Source: Candidatus Accumulibacter conexus
GTDB taxonomy: Bacteria > Pseudomonadota > Gammaproteobacteria > Burkholderiales > Rhodocyclaceae
Direction of reading: 5' to 3'
Assembly (NCBI GenBank): GCA_017592775.1
Contig: JAGFNJ010000023.1
Span: 1 to 64,000 of the forward strand
Length of the DNA: 64,000 nt
Below, piece after piece: positions 26,962 to 38,050 of the stretch (positions are counted from its first letter, which is position 1; each line of letters opens with the position of its first letter). The notes beneath the pieces are model-generated. The model was given only the letters and a program-made list of their open reading frames with translations, searched no databases and was not told the DNA's origin. A program made the translations under genes and the position numbers.

Positions 26962-28809
26962 TCAGAGACCCAGCCGCGCGCGCGTGTCAGCGGTGGGAAC
27001 TCCGTCCGGGCTCCAGCCACGCAGGCTGTAGTACTCGGGAAGCATCTTGCCGAGTTCAGCCACCATCCCTTGCGAAGCGCCCGTCTTGCACGGCTCGTTG
27101 AGCAGCCGCGGCGGCAGCGTGTCATCTCGGGCCGTGATGCCGGCCGCCAGGTTGAAGTCGCGCTCGAGGTTCCAGATGCGCTCGCCGGTCTGCAACAGCG
27201 ATTCCAGCGACCAGTCGCCACCGCAGGCAGCCTGGATCTGCGGCTGGATGTCGTTCATCGTCCACGCAAAGGTAGTAAACACGCACAGACCGCTCGAGTC
27301 GACCGCTGCCGTCGCGTCCTGGAAGGCCTTCAGAAGCTCGGGCTTGCCCGCTGTCTCGCGCGGATCGGTCTTCACGGGGATGCCGAACACCTCGGACGAC
27401 ACCATGTAGCCACGCAGATGGCAGGCGCCGCGGTTCGAGGTCGCATAGGCGAGTCCCATCCCCTGCAGCGCACGGCCATCGTAGGCCGGGAACTCCTGCC
27501 CCTTGACGGTCATCGACAACTCCGGCCGGCCGTAGCGCGCACACAACCGCTTCGAACCCTGGCCAATGATCGTGCCGAAGCCTTCACCGCGCGCCGTCAT
27601 CTCGGCCAAGCGGCAGAGCGCCGCAGCCGAACCGAACGGCGCCTCGAGGCCAATCTCTTCCTTGCTCAGCACGCCGAGTTCGTACAGCTCCATGACGGCG
27701 CCGACGGTCGCACCGAAGGAAATCGGATCCATCCCGTCCTCGTTGCACAGGAGGTTGGCATACTGCAGGGCCTCGAGGTCGTCGACCCCATTGGCATTGC
27801 CCAGCGCCCACGCCGCCTCGTACTCGAGACCGCCGTTGGCCCCCCAGTACTGCGGCTTGTTGTCGACGGAGAAATGGCTTTCGTCGATGCGCGAAATGCG
27901 GCCGCAGGCGATCGTGCAGCCGAAGCACGCCTGGTTGGTCACCAGATGCGTGCGGCCATCGGTGGCGCGCTTTTCGTGCATCGCCTCGGCCGAGATGCGA
28001 CGCGCCCCCTCGAACTGGACGTCGCGGTGATTGCGCGTCGGCGAGGCGCCCATCTCGTTGATCACGTTCATCAACACCTGTGTGCCGTAGGTGGGCAATC
28101 CCTGCCCGGTCACCGCGTTCTCTGCCAGGACCTTCTTGCCGGCGGTCACCGCCGCCATGAAGGCTTTCGGGTCGGCGACATTGCCGACCCCGCGGGTACC
28201 GCGAACCGCCACCGCCTTGAGATTCTTCGATCCCATCACCGCGCCGACACCCGATCGTCCAGCCGCCCGATGCAGGTCATTGACGATGGCGGCGAAAAGA
28301 ACCAGGTTCTCGCCCGCACGACCGATGCTCGATACCCGCAACAACGGATCCTGATGGCGCTGGCGGAGCATCGCCTCGGTTTCCCAGACGGTCCGGCCCC
28401 AGAGTTCGCCGGCCGGCAGCAGCTCGGCGTGCTCGTTCTCGATGTGCAGGTACACCGGCTGTGGCGACCGGCCCTCGATGATGATCATGTCCCACCCGGC
28501 GAACTTCAACTCGGCGCCAAAATAGCCTCCCGAGTTCGAGCAGGCGATGACCCCCGTCAGCGGCCCCTTGGTGACGACCGAATAGCGGCCACCCGTCGAG
28601 GCCATGGTGCCGGTCAGCGGTCCGGTAGCATAGATGAGCTTGTTCTCCGGAGCCAGCGGGTCGACCCCGGGATCGATCTCGCTGACCAGGTACTTGCTTG
28701 CCAGCCCCCGCTGACCGAGGTACTGGGCAGCCCAGGCCATGTTCAGCGGCTCGCTGACGCAGCTGCCCTGGGTAAGGTTGACGCGAAGGATCTTGCGTGT
28801 CCAGGCCAT
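26962..28809 (-). CDS. aorB: tungsten-dependent aldehyde ferredoxin oxidoreductase, catalytic subunit
   Basis: A 615-residue AOR-family enzyme that oxidises aldehydes to carboxylic acids at a tungsten-bispterin site with a proximal 4Fe-4S cluster. Diagnostic text includes YATGPLTGTMASTGGRY, SNSGGYFGAELKFAG, GSKNLKAVAVRG, the cluster motif CFGCTIACGR, and the region around GACHLRGY. The fourth cluster cysteine should lie in VDSSGLCVF. Length and motif order match AOR of Aromatoleum evansii and A. aromaticum, a soluble enzyme with a ferredoxin-like and an FAD subunit, both encoded alongside here. The substrate range in this organism is unknown. Confidence 0.93.
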   Translation of the reverse strand: MAWTRKILRVNLTQGSCVSEPLNMAWAAQYLGQRGLASKYLVSEIDPGVDPLAPENKLIYATGPLTGTMASTGGRYSVVTKGPLTGVIACSNSGGYFGAELKFAGWDMIIIEGRSPQPVYLHIENEHAELLPAGELWGRTVWETEAMLRQRHQDPLLRVSSIGRAGENLVLFAAIVNDLHRAAGRSGVGAVMGSKNLKAVAVRGTRGVGNVADPKAFMAAVTAGKKVLAENAVTGQGLPTYGTQVLMNVINEMGASPTRNHRDVQFEGARRISAEAMHEKRATDGRTHLVTNQACFGCTIACGRISRIDESHFSVDNKPQYWGANGGLEYEAAWALGNANGVDDLEALQYANLLCNEDGMDPISFGATVGAVMELYELGVLSKEEIGLEAPFGSAAALCRLAEMTARGEGFGTIIGQGSKRLCARYGRPELSMTVKGQEFPAYDGRALQGMGLAYATSNRGACHLRGYMVSSEVFGIPVKTDPRETAGKPELLKAFQDATAAVDSSGLCVFTTFAWTMNDIQPQIQAACGGDWSLESLLQTGERIWNLERDFNLAAGITARDDTLPPRLLNEPCKTGASQGMVAELGKMLPEYYSLRGWSPDGVPTADTRARLGL

Positions 28810-28821
28810 GGTCGTTCCTCC

Positions 28822-29295
28822 TCAAAGGTGTGCGGCGGCGTCGGTCTTCTGCGCCCACTGGCGCATGCGCTCGAGGCCAGTCCAGTCGGCATCGACGTAG
28901 GTGATCGCCCCGGTCGGGCAAGCCGTCGCGCACGCCGGATCGCCACCACAGAGATCACACTTCTGGACCTTGCCGGAATCACGGCTGTAGTTGATCGTGC
29001 CGAACGGACAGGCGATCGTGCACACCTTGCAACCGACACAGACCGCCTCCAGCACCACTTTCGCACCGGTAGCTTGATCGAGCTTGATCGCTTCGACCGG
29101 GCAGGCGTTGAGACACCAGGCCTCGGTGCATTGCGTACAGGTATAGGGAACCTTGCGACCCTCATGGTGAAAATCGAAGACCTTGATGCGTGACCGCGAT
29201 GGGTTGAACATTCCCGTATTCTCATACGAACAGGCCATTTCACACTGCAGGCACCCGGTACACTTGCCCGGATCGATGTGCAAGGACTTCTGCAT
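28822..29295 (-). CDS. aorA: polyferredoxin-like electron-transfer subunit of the aldehyde oxidoreductase
   Basis: This 157-residue iron-sulfur protein has sixteen cysteines in four 4Fe-4S groups: CTGCLQCEMAC, CTQCTEAWCLNAC, CVGCKVCTIAC and CDLCGGDPACATAC. Such 'DMSO-reductase beta-like' proteins wire a catalytic subunit to other redox partners. It is the first gene of the cluster, 12 bp upstream of the catalytic gene, matching aorA in Aromatoleum, where AorA subunits form a filament-like electron wire. Confidence 0.9.
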   Translation of the reverse strand: MQKSLHIDPGKCTGCLQCEMACSYENTGMFNPSRSRIKVFDFHHEGRKVPYTCTQCTEAWCLNACPVEAIKLDQATGAKVVLEAVCVGCKVCTIACPFGTINYSRDSGKVQKCDLCGGDPACATACPTGAITYVDADWTGLERMRQWAQKTDAAAHL

Positions 29296-29673
29296 GGCGT
29301 CTCCTCCTCTGGGTGATCGATGATCCTGCTGCCCGACGTCGCGTCTTCTGCGGTCGATGAATCACTATAGGCAAAAGAAAAGGTCGATGAAAGTTGCGTT
29401 GCAGCAATTCTCGCCGCGAGCAGTGGCACGAGCGGCTGCGACGGCAAATCCGGTATCCCGCGCGCGCGCCAACCAGTCACCGGCGGCCAACCGGCACAAA
29501 GTCCGGCGGCGGGCGGCGAATGGCTTAGAATTCGGCTCTTTGCCGCCCGCCCGCGGCCTGCCGCAACGTGCGCAAGGTCGCTCGCGAATGCCGCCGGAGG
29601 CCCTTCGCGCCAGCGCCCGAAGCCTCGGCCCGGATGTTGCCCGCGGCGATGCGGTACCCGGCGGCTGCTCGAT
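29296..29673 (+). other. divergent intergenic region between the aldehyde oxidoreductase operon and a histidine phosphatase gene
   Basis: About 380 bp without a supported gene. It must hold the promoters of both flanking transcripts. A TATAGT hexamer on the minus strand near 29364-29369 is the best -10 candidate for the AOR operon. I see no clear riboswitch or repeat. Confidence 0.5.
29364..29392 (-). promoter_or_regulatory. weak promoter candidate for the aldehyde oxidoreductase operon
   Basis: The minus strand reads TATAGT at 29369-29364. A poor -35 element (TTCATC at 29392-29387) lies 17 bp upstream. The -10 is five of six, the -35 only three of six, so activation by a regulator would be expected if it is used. 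Confidence 0.3.
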
Positions 29674-30333
29674 GTGAACATCGCGATGACCAAGATCAAG
29701 ACCACCCGAATCTGCCTCGTCCGCCATGGCGAGACCACCTGGAACGCCGAGAAACGCATTCAGGGACAGATCGATATCGGACTCAATGCCGCCGGCCTGG
29801 CGCAGGCGCAGGCGGCGGCGGAGTGGCTCGCTGCGGAAGCGGTGGCAGCGCTCTACAGCAGCGACCTTCTGCGCGCGCGCCAGACCGCCGAGCGCATCGC
29901 GCACAGGATGCAACTCCTGCCCGCTTTCCGGCCCGAATTTCGCGAACGACGCTATGGCTTTTTCGAAGGGCTGACTTACGACGAATCACGCGCCCGGTAT
30001 CCGGCGGATTACCACGCCTTCGAGACCCGCGAGCCCAACTTCGTGATTCCGTTCGGCGGCGAGAGCCTGCAACAACTGCATGCACGCGTCAGCGGCGGCT
30101 TGCGCGAACTGGCCGCCGAACACGCGGGCGAGACGATCATCGTCGTCACCCACGGCGGCGTCCTCGACATCGTCAACCGACTGGTACGCGGCAATCCGCT
30201 GTCGGCGCCGCGCGATTTCCTGATCCCGAACGCCGGCATCAACTGGCTGCGCGTCCGCGGCGAAACATGGACCCTGGAGAGCTGGGGCCAGACCGGCCAC
30301 TTGGCCGGCTTCGGACTCGACGAACTGCCCTAA
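29674..30333 (+). CDS. histidine phosphatase family protein (phosphoglycerate mutase-like)
   Basis: This 219-residue protein of the dPGM/histidine phosphatase superfamily carries the catalytic LVRHGETTWN motif at residues about 13-22, SDLLRARQTAERI, the acid residue in the FRERRYGFFEGL stretch, and the second histidine in VTHGGVLDI. Members range from phosphoglycerate mutases to alpha-ribazole and sugar phosphatases, so the substrate is not settled. The start is a GTG at 29674 or an ATG at 29686 (MTKIKTTRICLV); the latter fits family length better. No strong ribosome binding site decides it. Confidence 0.88.
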   Translation: MNIAMTKIKTTRICLVRHGETTWNAEKRIQGQIDIGLNAAGLAQAQAAAEWLAAEAVAALYSSDLLRARQTAERIAHRMQLLPAFRPEFRERRYGFFEGLTYDESRARYPADYHAFETREPNFVIPFGGESLQQLHARVSGGLRELAAEHAGETIIVVTHGGVLDIVNRLVRGNPLSAPRDFLIPNAGINWLRVRGETWTLESWGQTGHLAGFGLDELP

Positions 30334-30487
30334 TCAGGGCACTGCCCTCGCCGCACGGGCGGCAGCGCCGGCGAGCCCACCACCCGCGGGTGCCAGCCGC
30401 TGCCGGGCAGCCCTCGCCGTGCCGGCACAGCGCATGCCCGACACGCAGGCGGCGCCCGGCCCGTTTCCCGGACGACCGCTGACTGAA

Positions 30488-30916
30488 TCAGCCGGTGATG
30501 TACTTCTCCATCTGCTCGATGATGAACTTCTGCTCGCAGATCGTTTCCTTGACCACGTCCCCGATCGAAACGATACCGATGACCTTGCCTTCCGCGAGCA
30601 CCGGCAGGTGGCGGAAGTGCTTCTCGGTCATGATTGCCATGCACTCGTCGACCGTCTGCTCCGGCGTCACGTAGAGCACCTTGTCGGACATGATCGCGCC
30701 GACGCGGGTTTCCTTGGAAGCCTTGCCGTGGAGGATCACCTTGCGCGCATAGTCACGCTCGGAAAAGATACCGACGAGCCTGTCGCCGTCAAGCACGAGG
30801 ACCGCACCGACGTTGGCGTCCGACATCACCTGCAGAGCGTGGAAAACCGGATCCTCGGGCGAGACAACTGCCAGGTCTGCGCTCTTGGCAGCGAGGATTT
30901 GCCTGAGTGTCTTCAT
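30488..30916 (-). CDS. CBS-domain protein
   Basis: A 142-residue protein made of a tandem CBS pair (Bateman module). The first repeat covers about residues 15-62 (PVFHALQVMSDANVGAVLVL then GIFSERDYARKV). The second covers about 78-125 (VTPEQTVDECMAIMTEKHFRHLPVL then GIVSIGDVVK). Such stand-alone modules bind adenine nucleotides and act as energy sensors. The start (MKTLRQILAAK) follows an AGAAAGGACG ribosome binding site. It lies downstream of and on the same strand as the cytochrome c4 gene, about 130 bp away. Confidence 0.9.
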   Translation of the reverse strand: MKTLRQILAAKSADLAVVSPEDPVFHALQVMSDANVGAVLVLDGDRLVGIFSERDYARKVILHGKASKETRVGAIMSDKVLYVTPEQTVDECMAIMTEKHFRHLPVLAEGKVIGIVSIGDVVKETICEQKFIIEQMEKYITG

Positions 30917-31045
30917 GAAGCGTCCTTTCTGGTCAGGGAAGCACCCGTTCTGGAGCGTCCGACGCTTGCTCTGCCAAGGGGTGCGAAAACGGCTGGCGAT
31001 TGCGCACTGACGGGCAACCGCCGGCACCAGCCGTTCGCCGGGGGT

Positions 31046-31681
31046 CTAGCGCAGACCCGCAGCGTACTCGGCAACCGCGTTGATCTGGTGGTCGGAGAGT
31101 TTGCCGGCGATGACACGCATCATCTTCTCCGAATCATTCGCCCGCTCGTGACTTCGGAAGCTCTTCAACTGAGCAGCAGTATACTCGGCGTACTGGCCCG
31201 CGAGCCGCGGATACTGGCTCGGCAAACCGGCGCCGGCAGGGCCGTGGCAACCGGCACACGCTGGCACCCCCTTGGCGAAATCTCCCATGCGCCACAGGGA
31301 CTTGCCCTCGGCCAGGAGCTTCTCCTCCTTGGCCACGGATGGCTTGATCTTCTGTTGCGCGAAGTACAGCGCGAGTCCGCGCATGTCTTCGTCCGAAAGT
31401 GCCGCAACCATGCCGCCCATGATCGCATTGTTGCGCACCGGCGGCTTGCCATCGACAGACTTGAAGTTGCTCAGTTGCTTGTACAGATACTCGGGGAGCT
31501 GACCGGCGATGATTGGATTGGCCGCAGCCGGACTGTTCCCGTCGGCACCATGGCAGGCCACGCAGACGCCCTCGGCGATTTCCCTGGCCTTGGCCAGATC
31601 GGGTTTTGCTTTCGCCTGTTCTGCTGCGAAGACGGGGAAACTGGCGGCCAGGAGAACCGCTAGTACCGTGGTACGAATCAT
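31046..31681 (-). CDS. cytochrome c4 (di-haem c-type cytochrome)
   Basis: This 211-residue periplasmic protein has a signal peptide (VLAVLLAASFPVFA) and two class I cytochrome domains. Haem motif CVACHGADG lies in the first domain and CAGCHGPAG in the second. Conserved axial-methionine regions follow each (NNAIMGGMVAALSDEDM and SEKMMRVIAGKLSD). Cytochrome c4 passes electrons from complex III to terminal oxidases, consistent with the petABC genes in this window. The start at 31681 gives a proper leader; the reading upstream of it does not. Confidence 0.92.
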   Translation of the reverse strand: MIRTTVLAVLLAASFPVFAAEQAKAKPDLAKAREIAEGVCVACHGADGNSPAAANPIIAGQLPEYLYKQLSNFKSVDGKPPVRNNAIMGGMVAALSDEDMRGLALYFAQQKIKPSVAKEEKLLAEGKSLWRMGDFAKGVPACAGCHGPAGAGLPSQYPRLAGQYAEYTAAQLKSFRSHERANDSEKMMRVIAGKLSDHQINAVAEYAAGLR

Positions 31682-31814
31682 GTCCACACTCCCATTGACA
31701 ACGATGACTGATCTGAGGCCTGCGAAGCCGGGCAACAAAGCTGGTATTCTATATCAGTTTGGCACCCTGGCGCGCCTCCCCGTTTCCACTTTCCACCTCC
31801 CCTCGGGTTCCTCC

Positions 31815-32562
31815 ATGCCCCTCTTTCAGAAGGCGGTCTTCCAGACGACGGTGGCCCGGCTGCAGGATCTGCCGGACGATTCGCAAGCCGAAATCGCTTT
31901 TGCCGGTCGTTCGAATTCCGGCAAGTCGTCGGCGATCAACGCGCTCGCCAACCACACCCGCCTCGCCTTTGTCTCGCGAACGCCCGGACGAACCCAGCAC
32001 CTCAACTACTTCCGGATAGAACCCGGAAAATATCTTGTCGACCTCCCCGGCTATGGCTACGCCAAGGCACCGGAAGAAATCCGCTCGCAATGGGAAGGCC
32101 TGCTGGCACCCTATCTGCGCTACCGCGAAGCGCTCTGCGGCCTTGTCCTGATCATGGACAGCCGCCACCCGCTGACCGAACTCGACCTGCAGATGCTCGG
32201 CTGGTTTGCCCCGACGGGGAAGCCGATTCATGTGTTGTTGTCGAAGGCGGACAAGCTGACCCGCCAGCAGCAGGACCTCGCATCGCGCGAGGTCGCCAGC
32301 GTGCTGGCGGCCACCGGCGGCCGCTGCACATGGCAGCTCTTCTCGAGCCTCAAGAAGTGGGGAATCGCGCAGGCCGAGGCCGTGCTCGCCGGCTGGGTCG
32401 GCTTGAGCGTGAAGGAAGCGGCAGTTCCGCCCGCCAACTCGCCGGGTGCGGCGCGCGCGCGCGCGAAACGTGCGGCGATCGGCTGGAGCGCGCGCAGCAC
32501 TGCAAGCGCCGGCAAGCAACAAAAAAAACCCCCGGCAAAGGGGGGGAGCCGGGGGCAAGACA

Positions 32563-32570
<8 letters not shown>
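31815..32570 (+). CDS. engB: ribosome biogenesis GTP-binding protein EngB (YihA/YsxC)
   Basis: EngB is an essential GTPase of large-subunit assembly. The 251-residue protein has G1 GRSNSGKSS at 31-39, the G2 region TPGRTQ at 56-61, G3 DLPGYG at 76-81 and G4 SKADK near residue 142. About 50 residues of basic, alanine-rich tail extend beyond the usual family end. Their DNA contains an eight-base A run and a GC-rich hairpin that reads as an intrinsic terminator on the opposite strand. The start ATG at 31815 fits the usual N-terminus. Confidence 0.93.
32521..32555 (-). terminator. intrinsic terminator-like hairpin on the minus strand, inside the engB 3' end
   Basis: A perfect 8-bp stem (CCCCCGGC at 32529-32536 with GCCGGGGG at 32548-32555) encloses an 11-base loop. 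On the minus strand it is followed by eight T (32528-32521). That is the form of a Rho-independent terminator for leftward transcription, yet no annotated minus-strand gene ends here. Confidence 0.5.
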
Positions 32571-34800
<2,230 letters not shown>

Positions 34801-34816
34801 TCGGAAGTCTGTCGGT

Positions 34817-37800
34817 TCAATGATCAAGGAAACGTTGCCGGTACTCGTCGATCGGCAGCGGCCGTCCGCAAAGGTAGCCCTGCATCTCGTCGCACCCTTC
34901 ACTGGCCAGGAAGTCACGCTGCAGCGGCGACTCGACACCCTCGGCAATGACCGTCAGTTGCAGGCTGTGCGCCAGCGCGATCACGGCCCGGGTGATCGCG
35001 CAGTCCTCGACGCCGGCCGGCAAGCCGCGCACGAAGCTTTGATCTATTTTCAGTTTGTTGATCGGCAGGCGCTTGAGATAGGCGAGCGAGGAATAGCCGG
35101 TACCGAAATCGTCGATGACGAGGCTGATGCCCATCGCCCGCAGATTGTCGAGTACCTGCACGCTGCCCTCGGCATGGCTCATGATGGCACTTTCGGTGAT
35201 TTCCAGCTCGATGCAACGCGCTGCCAGCCCGGAAGATGCCATGGCCTTGCGCGCCGCTTGCTCGATGCCGCCGCGGCTGAACTCGACGCCGGAAACGTTG
35301 ACCGACAGCACACCGGGAGCCAGACCGGCGGCAAGCCAGGCCGCCCAGTGGCTTGCCGCCGTCAGCAGGACCCACTCGCCGATCGCCACGATCAGCCCCG
35401 ACTCCTCGGCCAGCCTGATGAACTCCCCCGGCATCACCAGCCCGTGCTCCGGCCGCCACCAGCGCACCAGCGCCTCGGCACCCAGCAAGCGGCCATCGCG
35501 CAGCGAAAACTGCGGTTGCAGGTAGACCCGCAACTCGTCGCGTTCGATGGCGCGCCGCAGGTCGGTCTCCATCTGCAGACGTTCGAGCGATGATCGGGTC
35601 AGGGCCTTGGTGAAGAAGTCGTAGGTGTTCCGACCGCGTTCCTTTGCCCGGTACATCGCCACATCGGCATGCTTCATCAGTGTCTCGACATCGTTCCCAT
35701 CCTGGGGGAAAACGCTGATGCCGATACTTGCGCCGACAAAGAACTCCTGCTCGACCGTCACCGGAGCATCCTGCAGAACGGTGAGGATCTTCTCCGCGAC
35801 ATGCGAGGCGGCGCCCGCATCGGCAATCCGCTCGACGATGATCAGGAACTCGTCGCCACCCAGACGGCCGACGGTGTCCGATTCCCGCATCAACCGACGC
35901 AGGCGCCGCGCCACCTCGCAGAGGACACGATCGCCGGCCTGATGGCCGAGCGTGTCATTGATGATCTTGAAGCGGTCGAGATCGATGAACAGGACCGCCA
36001 GTTCGGTTTCATCGCGGTGCGCCCGCTGCATTGCCTTGTGCAACCGGTCGCCCAGCAGCAGTCGGTTCGGCAGACCGGTGAGCGGGTCGTGGTGCGCCTG
36101 ATGGTCGAGCTGATCGTGCGCCCGGCGCAACTCGGTGATATCCGAGAACACGCCGACGTAGTGGGTGACGCGGCCCTCGCTGTCATTCACCGCACTGATC
36201 GTCAGGGATTCGAGAAAGGTCTGGCCGTCCTTGCGCCGGTTCCAGAGCTCGCCCTGCCAGCGCCCGGTGGTCGTCAGTTCCTGCCACATCCCGACATAGA
36301 GATCCCGATCCTGACGACCCGACTGCAGGATGCGCGGGTTGCGCCCGATCACCTCCTCCTCGCTGTAGCCGGTGATCTCCGTGAATGCCCGGTTCACCGC
36401 AATGATGCGACCGTCGGGGGCGGTGATCGTGATCCCCTCGGCGCTGCTGTCAAAGACGGTGGCCGCCTGTTGCAGCCGCGCCTCCATCCGCTTGCGCTCG
36501 GTGATGTCGAGCATCACGCCGACGAGACCAGCGCCCGGCTCGTCGGCGTTACCGTAGGTCGCCTTGTGAAAGATGACGTCGCGGTAGCCGCCGTCGGCGT
36601 GGCGGACCTTCGCCTCGTAAACCTGCGAACCGCCACGCGCGAAAAGCTCGTCGTCGGCAGCCTGATAGCGATCGGCGAGATCATGCGGCGCGACGTCGTG
36701 GACAGTGGCGCCCACCACTTCGCTGCGCGGTTTGCCGATCATCCCCAGGAACGCCCGATTGCAGCCCAGGTAACGCCCCGCACGATCCTTGTAGAAAACC
36801 GGACCGGGAATCGCCTCGATCAATTGACGCATGAAATGGAGTTGCTGCGACAGTTCGCGGGTGCGTTCGCCGACCCGCTGCTCGAGTTCGAGATGGCTCT
36901 GCCGCAGTTTCTCCTCGGCCGCCCGCTGCGCCGTGACATCCTCGTAGGTCCAGATCCAGGTGTCGGCCTTCTCATGCTCGCCGATGGTGCGGCCGATCAC
37001 CCGTACCCGGATTGGCTGACCATCGCGCCGGCAGTAGACGAACTCGCCGGCAAAGGTTTCCCTTCCCGGGTGATGCTCATAGACCAGCCGCCCACCCTCT
37101 TCCCATGCCTCGTCGCTGGCAAAAAGGACGCGCGCCGACTGCCCGGTCAGGCCCCCTGGCGGATAGCCGAAGATCTCCTCACAGCGACGATTGCAGCGCA
37201 GAATGGTCCGCTGCCGCTGGTAGGAGATGCCGATCATCGCGTTGTCGAAGATCAGTTGCTGCTCCCACAGGCTGTCGACCAGAGCCTCTTCGGCAGCGCG
37301 GCGTGCCGTCACGTCTTCAAACAGCCAGACCAGGCCCTCGTCCGGGTTATCCGGGTTGAAGCGACTGCCCGTCACCTGGCACCAGATCGGCGTGCCATCC
37401 GCCTTGCGATACTCCAGTTCGCCGCAGTAACGCCCGCTCGCATCGATCACCGCATGCGCGCGCTCGCCGGCCTCCAGCCACGCTGCCTCGCTGGCAAAAC
37501 AGATGCGGGTGGACTGGCCCGGCAGGGTCCCGGGCGGGTAGCCGAACATCTTCTCGAAGCTCGGATTGCAGCGCTGGATGATCCGGTCGCGCAGGAAGGC
37601 AATGCCGATTGGCGCCCGTTCGAAGATCAGGGTCTGCTCGCGCAACAAACAATCGTTCGCTGCGCGGGCGCGCACCTCGTCAGAGATGTCGCGCACGATC
37701 CAGACCGTACCGTTTGCCGGTGCTGCGGGGTCGATTGCCCGCGCCACGACGTGCGCGACGAAGATGCTGCGATCACGGCGCGTCATCTCGGTCGCCAGGT

Positions 37801-38050
37801 CGACCACCTGGCCGACGCGCAAGGGTGAGCGCGCTCGCGTTCGCAGGGCGTCGCAGGCCGCGCTGTCGGGATAGAAGACGAGATCCGGCTGCCCCACCAG
37901 AGTCCCCGGCTGCCAGCCGAAAAGTTCCTCGGCGCGCGGGTTGCAGCGGTAGACCCGACGGTTGCGCATGCACACCACGGCGATCCCCGAATGGTCGAGG
38001 ATGGCGCGGTATTCCAGCAACTGCTGTGCGAGTGAGTCCGACTCTCTCAT
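34817..38050 (-). CDS. multi-PAS GGDEF-EAL protein
   Basis: A 1077-residue predicted soluble regulator. Five PAS/PAC units come first, three of which share the phrase CNPRAEELFGW / CNPSFEKMFGYPPG / CNRRCEEIFGYPPG. A coiled-coil-like linker (KLRQSHLELEQRVGERTREL) separates the third from the fourth. The GGDEF domain (VGRLGGDEFLIIV) has an RxxD inhibitory site (RESD) just before it. The EAL domain begins GAEALVRWW and ends with the DDFGTGYSSL loop-6 region. Both enzymatic signatures are intact. The start at 38050 overlaps the stop of the HAD phosphatase gene (ATGA), so the two are coupled. No membrane span is apparent, suggesting cytoplasmic redox or ligand sensing. Confidence 0.93.
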   Translation of the reverse strand: MRESDSLAQQLLEYRAILDHSGIAVVCMRNRRVYRCNPRAEELFGWQPGTLVGQPDLVFYPDSAACDALRTRARSPLRVGQVVDLATEMTRRDRSIFVAHVVARAIDPAAPANGTVWIVRDISDEVRARAANDCLLREQTLIFERAPIGIAFLRDRIIQRCNPSFEKMFGYPPGTLPGQSTRICFASEAAWLEAGERAHAVIDASGRYCGELEYRKADGTPIWCQVTGSRFNPDNPDEGLVWLFEDVTARRAAEEALVDSLWEQQLIFDNAMIGISYQRQRTILRCNRRCEEIFGYPPGGLTGQSARVLFASDEAWEEGGRLVYEHHPGRETFAGEFVYCRRDGQPIRVRVIGRTIGEHEKADTWIWTYEDVTAQRAAEEKLRQSHLELEQRVGERTRELSQQLHFMRQLIEAIPGPVFYKDRAGRYLGCNRAFLGMIGKPRSEVVGATVHDVAPHDLADRYQAADDELFARGGSQVYEAKVRHADGGYRDVIFHKATYGNADEPGAGLVGVMLDITERKRMEARLQQAATVFDSSAEGITITAPDGRIIAVNRAFTEITGYSEEEVIGRNPRILQSGRQDRDLYVGMWQELTTTGRWQGELWNRRKDGQTFLESLTISAVNDSEGRVTHYVGVFSDITELRRAHDQLDHQAHHDPLTGLPNRLLLGDRLHKAMQRAHRDETELAVLFIDLDRFKIINDTLGHQAGDRVLCEVARRLRRLMRESDTVGRLGGDEFLIIVERIADAGAASHVAEKILTVLQDAPVTVEQEFFVGASIGISVFPQDGNDVETLMKHADVAMYRAKERGRNTYDFFTKALTRSSLERLQMETDLRRAIERDELRVYLQPQFSLRDGRLLGAEALVRWWRPEHGLVMPGEFIRLAEESGLIVAIGEWVLLTAASHWAAWLAAGLAPGVLSVNVSGVEFSRGGIEQAARKAMASSGLAARCIELEITESAIMSHAEGSVQVLDNLRAMGISLVIDDFGTGYSSLAYLKRLPINKLKIDQSFVRGLPAGVEDCAITRAVIALAHSLQLTVIAEGVESPLQRDFLASEGCDEMQGYLCGRPLPIDEYRQRFLDH

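Noticed and set aside
26827-29193. A 788-codon plus-strand frame across the AOR genes
   Set aside because: Antisense to the well-supported aorB and aorA genes; its composition (H, R, D, A-rich) is that of a shadow frame.
31695-31700. Perfect TTGACA upstream of engB
   Set aside because: No acceptable -10 hexamer lies at 16-18 bp, so I did not call a promoter.
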